Source: SG8-40 sp963792855 (GTDB lineage Bacteria; Pseudomonadota; Gammaproteobacteria; Burkholderiales; Eutrophovitaceae). From it: 64,000 nucleotides of DNA. Below the pieces are notes generated by a model that was not told the DNA's origin, did not search any database, and worked only from the letters and a program-made list of their open reading frames with translations. This document shows, piece by piece, positions 24,821 to 33,530 of the stretch; the first letter of the stretch is position 1; each line of letters begins with the position of its first letter. The position numbers were made by a program, and so were the translations under genes. The stretch covers positions 48,259 to 112,258 of the forward strand of contig CAWBXZ010000024.1 of the NCBI GenBank assembly GCA_963792855.1. The letters are read 5' to 3'.

Positions 24821-25151
24821 TGCGAAGAAACTGTTGTGGGACGCGCACAGAGCGGCGGAACGCGTCGCGCGGTTTACGCACGCCAGGAGCTGTGATGACT
24901 ATATGGCCGATGAATTCCTGCGGTCTGCGGTCGAACGTCAGCTTGAGATCGTTGGGGAAGCGCTAAACCGTCTGCGTCGAATTGACGAAGATACCGCAGC
25001 GTTGATCGTGGAACTTCCCCGAGTAGTGGGCTTCCGTAACGTGCTGATTCATGGTTACGCGAGCGTCGATAATCGAGTCGTGTGGGGTATTGTCGAGGCA
25101 GACCTGCCTCCGCTGCTTGAGAAGCTCAAGGCTTTACTGGGACAGGCCTAA
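24810..25151 (+). CDS. HEPN-domain toxin (DUF86)
   Basis: A 113-residue all-helical HEPN protein of the DUF86/HepT type. The RNase motif R-x4-H is R76-N-V-L-I-H81, followed by G-Y83, the tyrosine typically AMPylated by the MNT partner. ERQLEIVGEALNRL is the conserved second helix. As toxin it cleaves RNA unless neutralised. It overlaps the MNT frame by 11 bases. Eight bases after its stop the duplicated channel end begins. Confidence 0.9.
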   Translation: MHADAKKLLWDAHRAAERVARFTHARSCDDYMADEFLRSAVERQLEIVGEALNRLRRIDEDTAALIVELPRVVGFRNVLIHGYASVDNRVVWGIVEADLPPLLEKLKALLGQA

Positions 25152-25158
25152 CGCAAGG

Positions 25159-25241
25159 ATGCCTGAGCGAAGGCCACTTGCCCAATGCCCGGTTTTGCCG
25201 TGACTGTGGTGCGAAACTGCCGCCGTATCAACGCGAAACGG
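25159..25241 (+). repeat. 83-bp direct repeat, right copy
   Basis: This is the second copy of the channel's zinc-ribbon coding segment, one mismatch from the first. It has no start of its own and reads in frame to a stop after VKPD, so it is a displaced gene end and probably the original 3' end of the channel gene. Confidence 0.95.
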
Positions 25242-25276
25242 TCAAGCCGGACTGATGTTCGACGGCTGCGTCCGAT

Positions 25277-25945
25277 GTGACCGATAGCTACGAAACACCT
25301 GCAGGTCTGTACGCGGTATATGTCGCAGAACTCGATGCGGATGTCGCCGACAACCGCAAGTTCGCGCAGAAAAATCCTGCCTACCGCGCAGGGCAGCCCT
25401 GTTACTACGTCGATGTGACCGACCTCGCGGTCGACCAGCGTTTTGACCAGCACATGCACGGCATCAGGGATAACGCATTCGTTCGGTTGCACGGCGTTGC
25501 GCTGCGGCCCGACTTCACCGCCGATATGCCGCCAGCCCGGTTCGAAGTGGCGGTGGAAAACGAAACCCGGATCGCCCGCAGTTTCCGCGCTGAGGGCTGC
25601 GGCGTCTGGGCGCCGGTGCTCGATGCGCCGCAAGCGTCCAGCGTCTACGTCATACGGCTCGACGCCACGGTGCGCAAGCACCGGGGTTTTCGCGCCGCCA
25701 ATCCGGATTACATTGAAGGCGCCCCCTGTGTTTACGTCGGCGCGACCGGCATGACCCCGGACCAGCGCTTTGCAAACCACAAGGCTGGTCACAAGGCGAA
25801 CTGGTATGCGCAGACCTACGGTGAGGGGCTGATTCCCGATCTGTTTACGCATCTCAATCCAATGACCTACCAGCGGGCGCTGGCGACCGAAATCACGCTC
25901 GCGGATGAACTTCGGCAGGACGGGTGGGGCGTCTGGCAGAACTGA
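25277..25945 (+). CDS. Tandem GIY-YIG-like domain protein
   Basis: A 222-residue cytoplasmic protein made of two similar halves. Half one has AGLYAVYVAELD, CYYVDVTDLAVDQRFDQH and ends AEGCGVWAP; half two has SSVYVIRLDA, CVYVGATGMTPDQRFANH and ends QDGWGVWQN. The V-Y ... Y-V-G-x-T ... R-F-x-x-H pattern recalls GIY-YIG nucleases, and only the second half keeps YVGATG. The first half has D in place of G (YVDVTD), so it may be inactive. Catalysis and role are not established. The start is GTG. Confidence 0.65.
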   Translation: MTDSYETPAGLYAVYVAELDADVADNRKFAQKNPAYRAGQPCYYVDVTDLAVDQRFDQHMHGIRDNAFVRLHGVALRPDFTADMPPARFEVAVENETRIARSFRAEGCGVWAPVLDAPQASSVYVIRLDATVRKHRGFRAANPDYIEGAPCVYVGATGMTPDQRFANHKAGHKANWYAQTYGEGLIPDLFTHLNPMTYQRALATEITLADELRQDGWGVWQN

Positions 25946-26074
25946 AAGCAGTGGGCGCCGGAGTACCTGCGCGGTGGCAATACGCCCTGTGCCTTGACGC
26001 CGCTGCTTCAACACTTGAGTTTGTGATGTGCGGGGGCGTTGCCGTTACGCAACCAGGGTGACCGGAAAACGAGC

Positions 26075-26108
26075 AAAAAAAACCGGCGCAGCCTTATGAC
26101 TGCGCCGG
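26075..26108 (-). terminator. Rho-independent terminator, minus strand
   Basis: On the minus strand CCGGCGCAG pairs with CTGCGCCGG around an eight-base loop, followed by eight T. It ends transcription of the 41-aa membrane peptide gene. Confidence 0.85.
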
Positions 26109-26239
26109 ACGCTCTCCCGGGGGAAGCAAACTCAAGCAAACTTACGTCTTCGAGACGTCAGTAACGGCATTCCTGATCAGCTAACCGGGTTGTTTTCCGG
26201 ATCGCGTGTGACACATCCTGCGTGGCGGCCGGAAGATCC

Positions 26240-26365
26240 CTAGCTGGCGATCACCAGGCAGATAGTCAATATCACGAGCGCAATGAGCGCGTTCATCATG
26301 CCTCGACGCTGTTGATACGAATCGGCGGCAATGGCGGTTTCCCTGCTCTGATGTTTCTCCATCAT
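26240..26365 (-). CDS. 41-aa membrane peptide
   Basis: A short stand-alone gene. CAGGAGGTACTGA directly before the ATG is a near-perfect Shine-Dalgarno, and a strong intrinsic terminator lies 130 bases after the stop. The product has a polar N-terminus (MMEKHQSRETAIAADSYQQR) and one hydrophobic helix at the C-terminus (MMNALIALVILTICLVIAS). This tail-anchored layout is typical of bacterial small membrane proteins. No family recognised. Confidence 0.6.
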   Translation of the reverse strand: MMEKHQSRETAIAADSYQQRRGMMNALIALVILTICLVIAS

Positions 26366-26844
26366 TCAGTACCTCCTGGTCAGAACAACTGATAATCCGT
26401 GTGACATTGATCTTTGCTGTGTCAGTCGGAGATACATGGTGCAGTTTTCGGACCACTGACGGTGTGGGTTGCCGACAGCCTTCTAAGGCGGCGTGATTGG
26501 CGGTGTGACGAAATGTCAATGCGTGTGTTTGCAGAAAGACAGCAGGACGCGAAGGGGCGGTCAACCCCTTTAAAAGAGGGGCTTACATCGACTGAGTCTT
26601 TCCGCGCCACGGTGCCGTATTGCGCGAGCAACACGTATGGGAAAGATCATTGCCACACGCTCGCCCGGGCGGTGGCGTGTGCTTGCGGCCGGTGTCGCTG
26701 AGATTTCGTTGTCGGTTGGCTGACAATTGCCGAATTGCTGACGCCGGCAGAGCTGTGGAACGTGGGTAATGTCTGTTGACGATGCGCCTGCCGTTGTGGT
26801 GTCCTGCGGCCTGTCGATGTCATGGTCTGAGGTTGCGGTGCGAA
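26366..26844. other. Intergenic region, no gene seen
   Basis: About 480 bases without a frame that has both a ribosome site and a plausible product. It should contain the promoter of the 41-aa peptide; no clear boxes were found. Confidence 0.4.
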
Positions 26845-26876
26845 ATAAAAAAGGCGCAGTCAGATGACTGCGCCTG
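26845..26876 (-). terminator. Rho-independent terminator of the DUF4382 gene
   Basis: On the minus strand GGCGCAGTCA / TGACTGCGCC (two-base loop) is followed by six T. It lies 24 bases after the DUF4382 gene stop. Confidence 0.85.
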
Positions 26877-26899
26877 TTTTGAAACCAGTCCGGGGTGGC

Positions 26900-28414
26900 T
26901 CAGGGGCTCGCCGATGGCGGGCTCGCCACGATGACGTCGGCAACAAGGCAATCGCTTCCTGACAGCCTTCTTGGACCGGTCACAACAGCAGGACCGTCTT
27001 CCGGCAAATCGGTCACGCTGATTTCATCGAAGCTACCGTCAGACAACAGGTAGACCCTGGTAGTGAGAATGTCCGTCGTGACGCACGTCGTGATCGTCAA
27101 GTCGTCCGGGTCTGCAATGATGACCTGCGTTCCGATCGGAGAAACGGAAGTGATTACTCCCGTCAATGTTTCCGTCGTTGCGGTGGGGCGGGTCAACATT
27201 AATGCAACGTTCAAATCCGGCCCGCCGGTCGCCAGCCTCACTGCATCGAGTGCCGCGCTATCCCCGGCGATAATTTCGCTGCGATCGAAGACTTCCTCGA
27301 TTTTGCCATCATCTGTCAGACGGAAAATCCTGCTTTGATCGAACAGCTGCGCGGTGAGCGAAGTCGTGTCGCCATCCGGGCGGATTTCGAATTGCCCGGT
27401 CGTGCCGTCGACAGCCTTGGTTACGGCGCCGCGAACTCGCTCCCACGTGCCTTCCTCACCGGCTTCCACCACAATCGCCGAGACCAGGAATTTCGCTCGG
27501 TCGTCATCGTCGTCGTAACCTTCCCCAGAGAACGGACTCGAATGCGAATGATGCTCGTAATCCTCGTCATCATCGTCGTCATAGTCATCATGATCATCCT
27601 CGGTACGGCGCAAGAGTCCAACCACTGTGACTGGTTCATTGACTACCACTTGCCTGCTGTCACGCGGCTCGCCGTCTTCGTCGAATACGCCGGTGTTGTC
27701 CTTGACCAGCACGTTCACGCAGAAATCATCGTCGAGGGTTACCGTCGGCGTCGCCGCAGGTTCCGAGCACAGCCGGAAGCCAAGATCACCAACCGACTGT
27801 ACGATGCCCGACAACCGCACCAATCCCTCCTTGAACAAGGGCTTGGTACCAATGTGCACGAAGATAACCGGGCGCATGATCCACTTGCCAGAACCGGTCT
27901 CGTTCAATTTCAGCGACTTCTCCATATCCCAGTCGAGCGAGACAAACATGGCCGCCCCCGGCGCAATGTAGAAGGGTTCTTTCGGAGTCAGATCCACCTT
28001 GCTGCTTGGAACCTTTACCCATTGTTCGTCTGGGGGAGTGGCATCCTCGTCGATCAGCAGTAGGTGTTCGCCCTTTTGTTGTTCCTTGATTTCCAGCCGT
28101 ATCTTGGAGTAGTAGCCCGGCCTCACTCCTTTTTTTACAGCTAACAACTTAACGTGTTCGCGCAGCGCCAGAAGGTTCACTTCCTTCTCTCCGGAGAAGA
28201 TCTCCTGGTGGCCTCCATCGCTGATCAGCTTGACTGATGTAACCGTGACCAACGCTTTGTCCCACTGGTCGGTGTGTGCATCGGTAATCACTATCCCAAC
28301 CGTCGCCGGCTCGGTCGAAACGCCTGCCTGGGAACCGCCGCCACCGCCACCGCCGCATGAAACCAGCAGCGACGAAACGGCCAGCAGCATGACACTCAAA
28401 AAAGTTCTGTACAT
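26900..28414 (-). CDS. DUF4382 lipoprotein with acidic insert
   Basis: A 504-residue exported lipoprotein. A short signal ends in the lipobox LLVSC followed by a run of glycines. The N-terminal domain (about residues 35-195: VGIVITDAHTDQWDKALVTV, PGYYSKIRLEI) fits DUF4382. A stretch around residues 270-310 is extremely Asp/His-rich (DDHDDYDDDDDEDYEHHSH), likely a flexible metal-binding linker. The C-terminal part has beta-rich segments like DUF5666 domains. ATG at 28414 places the signal peptide correctly; the longer frame adds ten unlikely residues. Function unknown. Confidence 0.8.
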   Translation of the reverse strand: MYRTFLSVMLLAVSSLLVSCGGGGGGGSQAGVSTEPATVGIVITDAHTDQWDKALVTVTSVKLISDGGHQEIFSGEKEVNLLALREHVKLLAVKKGVRPGYYSKIRLEIKEQQKGEHLLLIDEDATPPDEQWVKVPSSKVDLTPKEPFYIAPGAAMFVSLDWDMEKSLKLNETGSGKWIMRPVIFVHIGTKPLFKEGLVRLSGIVQSVGDLGFRLCSEPAATPTVTLDDDFCVNVLVKDNTGVFDEDGEPRDSRQVVVNEPVTVVGLLRRTEDDHDDYDDDDDEDYEHHSHSSPFSGEGYDDDDDRAKFLVSAIVVEAGEEGTWERVRGAVTKAVDGTTGQFEIRPDGDTTSLTAQLFDQSRIFRLTDDGKIEEVFDRSEIIAGDSAALDAVRLATGGPDLNVALMLTRPTATTETLTGVITSVSPIGTQVIIADPDDLTITTCVTTDILTTRVYLLSDGSFDEISVTDLPEDGPAVVTGPRRLSGSDCLVADVIVASPPSASP

Positions 28415-28841
28415 ATCTGTCTCTCTCGGCTCGTATTCAGCCATGGAATTGATTGCAGGTTCGTTTCTTCTTTGTCTTTATTCTATTGGTTGCGCGATCC
28501 GGTTTGAACAACTAATTTCGTCTCTTAACAACGACAGTTTTCTTCGCACACGCACCCGAAGCGGTCGGTCAGACGCGTCGTGAAACCGCCTGGTCATTGT
28601 GAAAGAGCGCCTTCCGGTGAAACCTTCCGGCGCAACCGTGTCGCCTGCGGTGATAAAGGCGGCAGGGTTTTCGCGGATAAACGGGCGTCCACCGCCGGGT
28701 TGTAGCCAGTATCCAAACCCCGTAGCATTGCGCCGCAGCCGTTCTTCGATGTGGCGAGCCGGGCAAATCGGACTGCTCGCAGCCGGCCACCGACAACAAG
28801 AACTCGAGTCTTCTGTAACTTCGCGTTTTACCCTGCTCCGC
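28415..28841. other. Divergent intergenic region
   Basis: This lies between the DUF4382 gene and the ferric-reductase-like gene. An open frame runs in phase into the latter from 28599, but its translation has no membrane helix and does not look like the family, so it is not counted as coding. Confidence 0.4.
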
Positions 28842-30157
28842 ATGCGCCCCGTCACGCTCATCATTCTCTACATCGTCCTGGCGGCGGCACCCGTGGCCCT
28901 GGCGCTGATTCAGCCCGAAAGTGATTTCGCCTCGCTGCGTGCCGTCGCGGCCGTTTTGGGGCTGGCGGCCTTTGCCATGCTGCTGATGCAATTCATCTCG
29001 TCAGGGCGTCTCGAGTGGCTGTCCGGCAGGGTCGGGATCAATCGCATCATGCGTTTTCATCAGCTTGCAACACGGCTGGTGGTTTTACTGGTGGTGTTTC
29101 ACGTGCTGTTGTTTTTCTGGCCAGGTTCTGTCAGCGACATCCCGATGATGGCAAACATGCTCACCAAAATGATGGTGTCGGATTACATGCTAGCCGGCAC
29201 CATCGCGCTGACGATAGTGCTGTTCATGGTGGTCGCGGGAATATTGCGTCACAGATTGCCCGTCCGGTACGAAGTCTGGCGGGCAAGCCACATACTTGGC
29301 GCACTGGTCATTGCCATTGCCGGCGCGCATCACGTGTTCAGCGTCGGTACGTTCAGCCGCGACAACTTGCTGAGCGCGTTCTGGTGGGCGATGTTGCTGG
29401 TGGCGCTGGGCGCACTCGGATACACCTACCTGATCAAACCATGGTTGCTCGCGCGCGGTGCTTACCGCGTTGAGAGCGTTCGTGAACTCGGCGAACGCAT
29501 CCGGGAAGTCGTCATGCAGCCGGCGCGGGGCGGGCCATCACTTTCGATGCCGGTCAGTTTGCGTGGGTGAATTTTCGTGCTCCGGCGATTCCGCTGCTGG
29601 ACAACCCTTTTTCGATCAGCTCCAGCCCCGCCGAACTGCCGACAGTGCGCTTTCTCATCAAGGAAAGGGGAGATACCACGGCACGCCTCGGCGAGTTGCG
29701 TCCCGGCGCCATCGTCTATCTGGACGCGCCGCACGGAAACTTCACTCTGGCGGGACGCCAGGGCGAGGCGATCTTTCTCATCGCCGGCGGTATCGGCATT
29801 GCGCCGGTGATCGGCATACTGCGCGACCTTGCAGCGAAGCACGACAAACGGCCCATCTCGATCATCTACGGCGCCCGCAATCCGCAGCAACTGGTCTACG
29901 CCGATGAAATCAATCAGCTGCAGGCCTTCCTCGACCTGAAGATCTTTTTCTCCGTGGACGAACCACCGCCCGGCTGGAGCGGCGGTGTTGGCGAAATCGG
30001 CGAAGCGACCATTCGCCGCCATTTGCCCGCCGCAGCGGAAAGATGCCTGTGCCTGGCTTGCGGACCGACGCCGATGATGCTCGCCGTCGAGCGCCATCTG
30101 CTGGCGGCCGGTGTGCCGGCGGGGCAAATCGTCTACGAGCGCTTCGAATACGACTGA
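28842..30157 (+). pseudogene. Ferric-reductase-like oxidoreductase, one frameshift
   Basis: A membrane flavocytochrome of the ferric reductase/NADPH oxidase-like family. The first part has about six transmembrane helices with heme-ligand-type histidines (RFHQLATRLVVLLVVFH and SHILGALVIAIAGAHH). The second part is a ferredoxin-reductase-like module: FAD site NPFSISSSP, GAIVYLDAPHG, NAD site LIAGGIGIAPVIGIL and a final CGPTPMM. Near 29545 the frame changes; joining gives DAGQFAWVNFRAP. One indel separates two otherwise intact halves, so an assembly error is as likely as decay. Confidence 0.75.
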
Positions 30158-30295
30158 ACCCGGGTTCGTCGTGAGTGCTCTGGCATCCAGGGCGCGCAGC
30201 GGGCAATCCTGCTTCTCCAGGCCGAAAGCACGGGTGCGGGTTGTGGCCTAAAATCTCGATCTTGCGTCACGATCCAGCATTCAAAGGCATAAACA

Positions 30296-30586
30296 ATGAA
30301 GAGCATTCTGCCCGTTGCAGTTCTCGCCCTCGCGCTGACCGGCTGTTCCGAACCCGAGCCGGAAGGCGTGTACGTCGAGATCGATCTCGAAAACTCGAAG
30401 AACATCAACTCCTACATCCTGTTCAATCCCAACATCAAGACCATGGAGGAGTGCGAAGCGTCGATGGATGGCGCCTTGCCTTCGATCATGGCCAACCTGC
30501 CGCCGCAGGTACCGCAGGATTCAAAGGCGACCGGGTGGAAGTGTTACCTGAAAGATCCGCGGAAAGACAAACCCAAAGAGACATAG
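30296..30586 (+). CDS. Small lipoprotein
   Basis: A 96-residue protein with a lipoprotein signal (LPVAVLALALTGC lipobox, Cys17). The mature part is polar, with three cysteines in all (lipidated Cys, EECEAS, WKCYLKD), and ends in a Lys-rich tail. No family is recognised. It is a single gene between the ferric-reductase-like gene and selO. Confidence 0.7.
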   Translation: MKSILPVAVLALALTGCSEPEPEGVYVEIDLENSKNINSYILFNPNIKTMEECEASMDGALPSIMANLPPQVPQDSKATGWKCYLKDPRKDKPKET

Positions 30587-30696
30587 GCTGGCTTTGCGGG
30601 GTGACGGTCTCACCCGGCACTTCGTGGCCGGTGCCAAGCCCTTAACTCCAACGCGGTTGTTTGCGGCTTCGTCTCGCCTTAGCATCCAGTATCACC

Positions 30697-32273
30697 ATGC
30701 TGCAATCACTGCAATTCGACAATCGCTTCGTGCGCGAACTGCCCGCCGACCCGGAATCCGGTCCGCGTGTGCGCCAGGTGCACAAAGCGCTCTACTCGCG
30801 CGTCGAGCCGACCCCGGTACCTCAGCCGCGATTGATTGCCCACTCGTCAGAAGTAGCCGCCATCCTTGGCATCGACGAGCAGGACATCGCATCGCCGGAC
30901 TTTGCCAAAGTGTTCGGCGGCAACGCGCTCGTCGACGGCATGCAGCCGTACGCCGCCAACTATGGCGGCCATCAGTTCGGCAACTGGGCAGGACAACTCG
31001 GCGACGGACGGGCCATCAACCTCGGCGAGATCGTCAACGCACAAGGCGAGCGCTGGGAGCTGCAGTTAAAAGGCGCCGGACCCACGCCTTACTCGCGCAC
31101 TGCCGACGGCCGTGCCGTGTTGCGCTCCTCGATCCGCGAATTTCTCTGCAGCGAGGCGATGCACCATCTCGGAGTGCCGACCACGCGCGCGCTCAGCCTG
31201 GTGACGACGGGTGAGAAAGTCATCCGCGACATGTTCTACGACGGCCGGCCGGAAGCCGAACCCGGCGCCATCGTCTGCAGGGTCGCGCCGTCGTTCATCC
31301 GGCTTCGGCAATTTCGAACTGCCGGCCTCGCGCGGCGATGTCGAGCTGCTGAAAAAACTCATCGACTTCACCATTCGTCGCGATTTCCCCGATCTCAGGG
31401 AAACGGACAGCACAAGCGGCGAGCAACTCTATGCCGAATGGTTCGGCGCAGGTCTGCGAGCGCACCGCGCGGACGATCGCGCACTGGATGCGCGTGGGCT
31501 TCGTACACGGCGTGATGAATACCGACAACCTTTCGATCCTCGGGCTCACCATCGATTACGGCCCCTACGGCTGGATCGATAACTTCGACCCGGACTGGAC
31601 GCCCAATACCACCGATGCCGGCGGGCGGCGTTACCGCTTCGGCCAGCAGGCCGAGATTGCTTACTGGAACCTGGGGCAGCTCGCCAACGCGCTGGCGCCC
31701 GCATTTGCATCCATCGAGCCGCTGAAGGACGGGCTGCAACGTTACGCCGATACCTACAACGCAGCCACGCGCAACGACGTTGCCGCCAAACTCGGCTTTG
31801 CCGAGTGCCGCGAAGACGACCTGATGCTGATGCAGGGCTTGCACGGCTTGATGCAAGCAGCCGAGGTCGACATGACCATCTTCTTCCGCGCGCTCTGCGC
31901 TGTCGATGCGGAGAAACCGTCACTGGCGCCGCTCGAAGGCGCGTTCTATGACGAAGCCAAACGCAAACGGGCAGAGCCGGAATTCAATGACTGGCTGCGG
32001 CGTTACGCTGCACGTCTGCGCGACGACACGCTGTCAGCAGAGCAGCGGCGCGAGAAAATGCACAAGGCCAATCCCAGATATGTCCTGCGCAACTACCTTG
32101 CGCAGCAGGCCATCGACCGGGCCGGGCAGGGCGACTATGCCGGCATTCACGAGTTGCTGGACGTCATGCGCCGTCCCTATGACGAGCAGCCCGGCCGTGA
32201 ACACTTCGCGGCCCGCCGGCCCGACTGGGCGCGCACCCGCGCCGGCTGTTCGATGCTTTCCTGCAGTTCCTGA
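30697..32273 (+). pseudogene. selO: Protein adenylyltransferase SelO, two frameshifts
   Basis: SelO is a pseudokinase that transfers AMP to protein Ser/Thr/Tyr and supports redox homeostasis. Segments present are YGGHQFGNWAGQLGDGRA, WELQLKGAGPTPYSR, AVLRSSIREFL, MNTDNLSILGLTIDYGPYGW and the conserved end GCSMLSCSS, where eukaryotic SelO has selenocysteine. The frame breaks near 31300 and 31440; each is repaired by removing one G (CGGCTTC to CGCTTC; TTCGGCGCAG to TTCGCGCAG). All conserved regions are otherwise intact, which favours sequence errors over a dead gene. Start is ATG at 30697. Confidence 0.85.
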
Positions 32274-32339
32274 GCCGGTTATGAACGGGCGGGAAGGATC
32301 TTTTTACGCATCGATCCCGCCCGGCACCGGTATACGGCA

Positions 32340-32919
32340 ATGCGTTTGCAACGGATTCTGATTGTTTTGCTGATTGCGGCTACGGTTGGAGTGGGCGCAG
32401 CGGGCGACACGATGCTTATTGACGATTTTTCCCGGAAGGATTTTGTGTCAACGCTGGGCACGCAGTGGCGAGCGGTCAGCGACCGGGTGATGGGCGGCGT
32501 TTCGCAAGCCGCAATCGCACACGAGACAGTAGACGGACACTCCTGCCTGCGGCTCCGAGGAGATGTGCGGCTCGACAACAATGGCGGATTCATTCAAGCG
32601 GCGCTCGACCTGGCGCCATCCGGGCGCAGTCTCGACGCCTCCGGTTACAGCGGCATACGCCTTCTCGTGCGCGCGAATTCGGAGCAATACGCATTGCACT
32701 TGCGAACACCGGATGCGAAACGGCCCTGGCAGTCGTACCGGGCGCATTTTCATGCGGGCACTGCATGGGAGACGATTGATCTCCCGTTTGATGCATTCGT
32801 GCCGCACCGGCTCGAAGCGAAGCTGGATACGAAGAATCTCACACGTCTGGGCCTTGTCGCCATTGGCCGCGCATTCTCGGCAGACGCTGATGATCGCACG
32901 CGTCAGTTTGTATCGTTGA
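32340..32919 (+). pseudogene. CIA30-like protein, frameshift near the end
   Basis: An exported or membrane-linked protein with an N-terminal hydrophobic signal and a galactose-binding-like CIA30 domain: LIDDFSRKDF, WRAVSDRVMGGVS, GDVRLDNNGGFIQ and LGLVAIGRAFSAD. CIA30 proteins assist complex I assembly in eukaryotes; bacterial roles are unknown. The uninterrupted frame runs 27 codons further, through a terminator hairpin, which is implausible. Removing one G at GACGCTG (about 32886) gives a family-like end ADLMIARVSLYR and a stop at 32919. Confidence 0.7.
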
Positions 32920-32954
32920 CTTCAGGCAGCGCGGCTCGGAGGCAAATGAAAAGA

Positions 32955-32990
32955 GGCTACCGGACGTTTCCCTGTCCGGTAGCCCCTGTG
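32955..32990 (-). terminator. Terminator of the second tiny secreted-protein gene
   Basis: On the minus strand GGCTACCGGAC / GTCCGGTAGCC with an eight-base loop is followed by TCTTTT. It stands after the 33-kb paralogue just as the long hairpin stands after the 12.5-kb copy. Confidence 0.75.
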
Positions 32991-33021
32991 TGTGGTTGAT
33001 TAACTCAACCAGTCTGTCGAC

Positions 33022-33265
33022 TTAGTTGTGCGTGACGTTCGAGATGTCACCGAAGCGGTAGTTGCCAGCGGATTTCGCGAACGGCTTGACTTCGGTCTGC
33101 GGGACGCCTGCGTTGCGGTCGCTCCACTTCGCTTCGCTGATCTGGCCAATCTTCAGTTTCCTGGCCGGCTTGCGAACCGTGGGTGACGTTTGACAGATCG
33201 CTAACAGCGGCGAAGGCGTTAACGGACAGACCGAAAAGAGCGGCGGTGATGATGGTTTTGAACAT
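33022..33265 (-). pseudogene. Second SD-x-VT secreted protein, frameshifted
   Basis: A paralogue of the 84-aa protein at 12.5 kb. It has a matching signal peptide (MFKTIITAALFGLSVNAFAA) followed by SDLSNVTHG. About 100 bases in, the frame is lost; allowing for one extra base near 33170 (for example in AAGCCGGCC) gives a continuation KLKIGQISEAKWSDRNAG, then PFAKSAGNYRFGDISNVTHN at the end, nearly identical to PFAKSAGNYRFSDINSVTHN in the first copy. The middle motif is degenerate. Total repaired length is about 80 residues. The start has AGGAGATACCACC upstream. Confidence 0.7.
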
Positions 33266-33303
33266 GGTGGTATCTCCTGAGAAAGTTAAGTAGTAAGTGA
33301 GTA

Positions 33304-33406
33304 GTCATCTCGCTTGAAACCTTGACCGTGCGAGTGATGTCAGATTACGGACTTGACGCTCTGGAAGCTGCGAAGCGCGGCGCAGCAAGAATGTGCGGAA
33401 ATACCA
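33304..33406 (-). promoter_or_regulatory. Upstream block conserved with the 12.8-kb copy
   Basis: The partner of the block at 12.8 kb, located 39 bases before the ATG. It shares GTCATCTCGC, ACCGTGCGAGTG, TGTCAGATTACGGA, GCTGCGAAGCGCG and AATGTGCGGAA in the same order with similar spacing. It is probably the common promoter or leader of this gene pair. Confidence 0.55.
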
Positions 33407-33530
33407 GACGAACCTGGGGTCTGACCGTTTCGCGTGCAGCACTGACGGCCGGATAAACAATCCTTGTGATCGCGAAACACCCTCGATCGGGGTGATCGTC
33501 GCGGTGAACCTGTAACCGCAGAGAAGGGTA

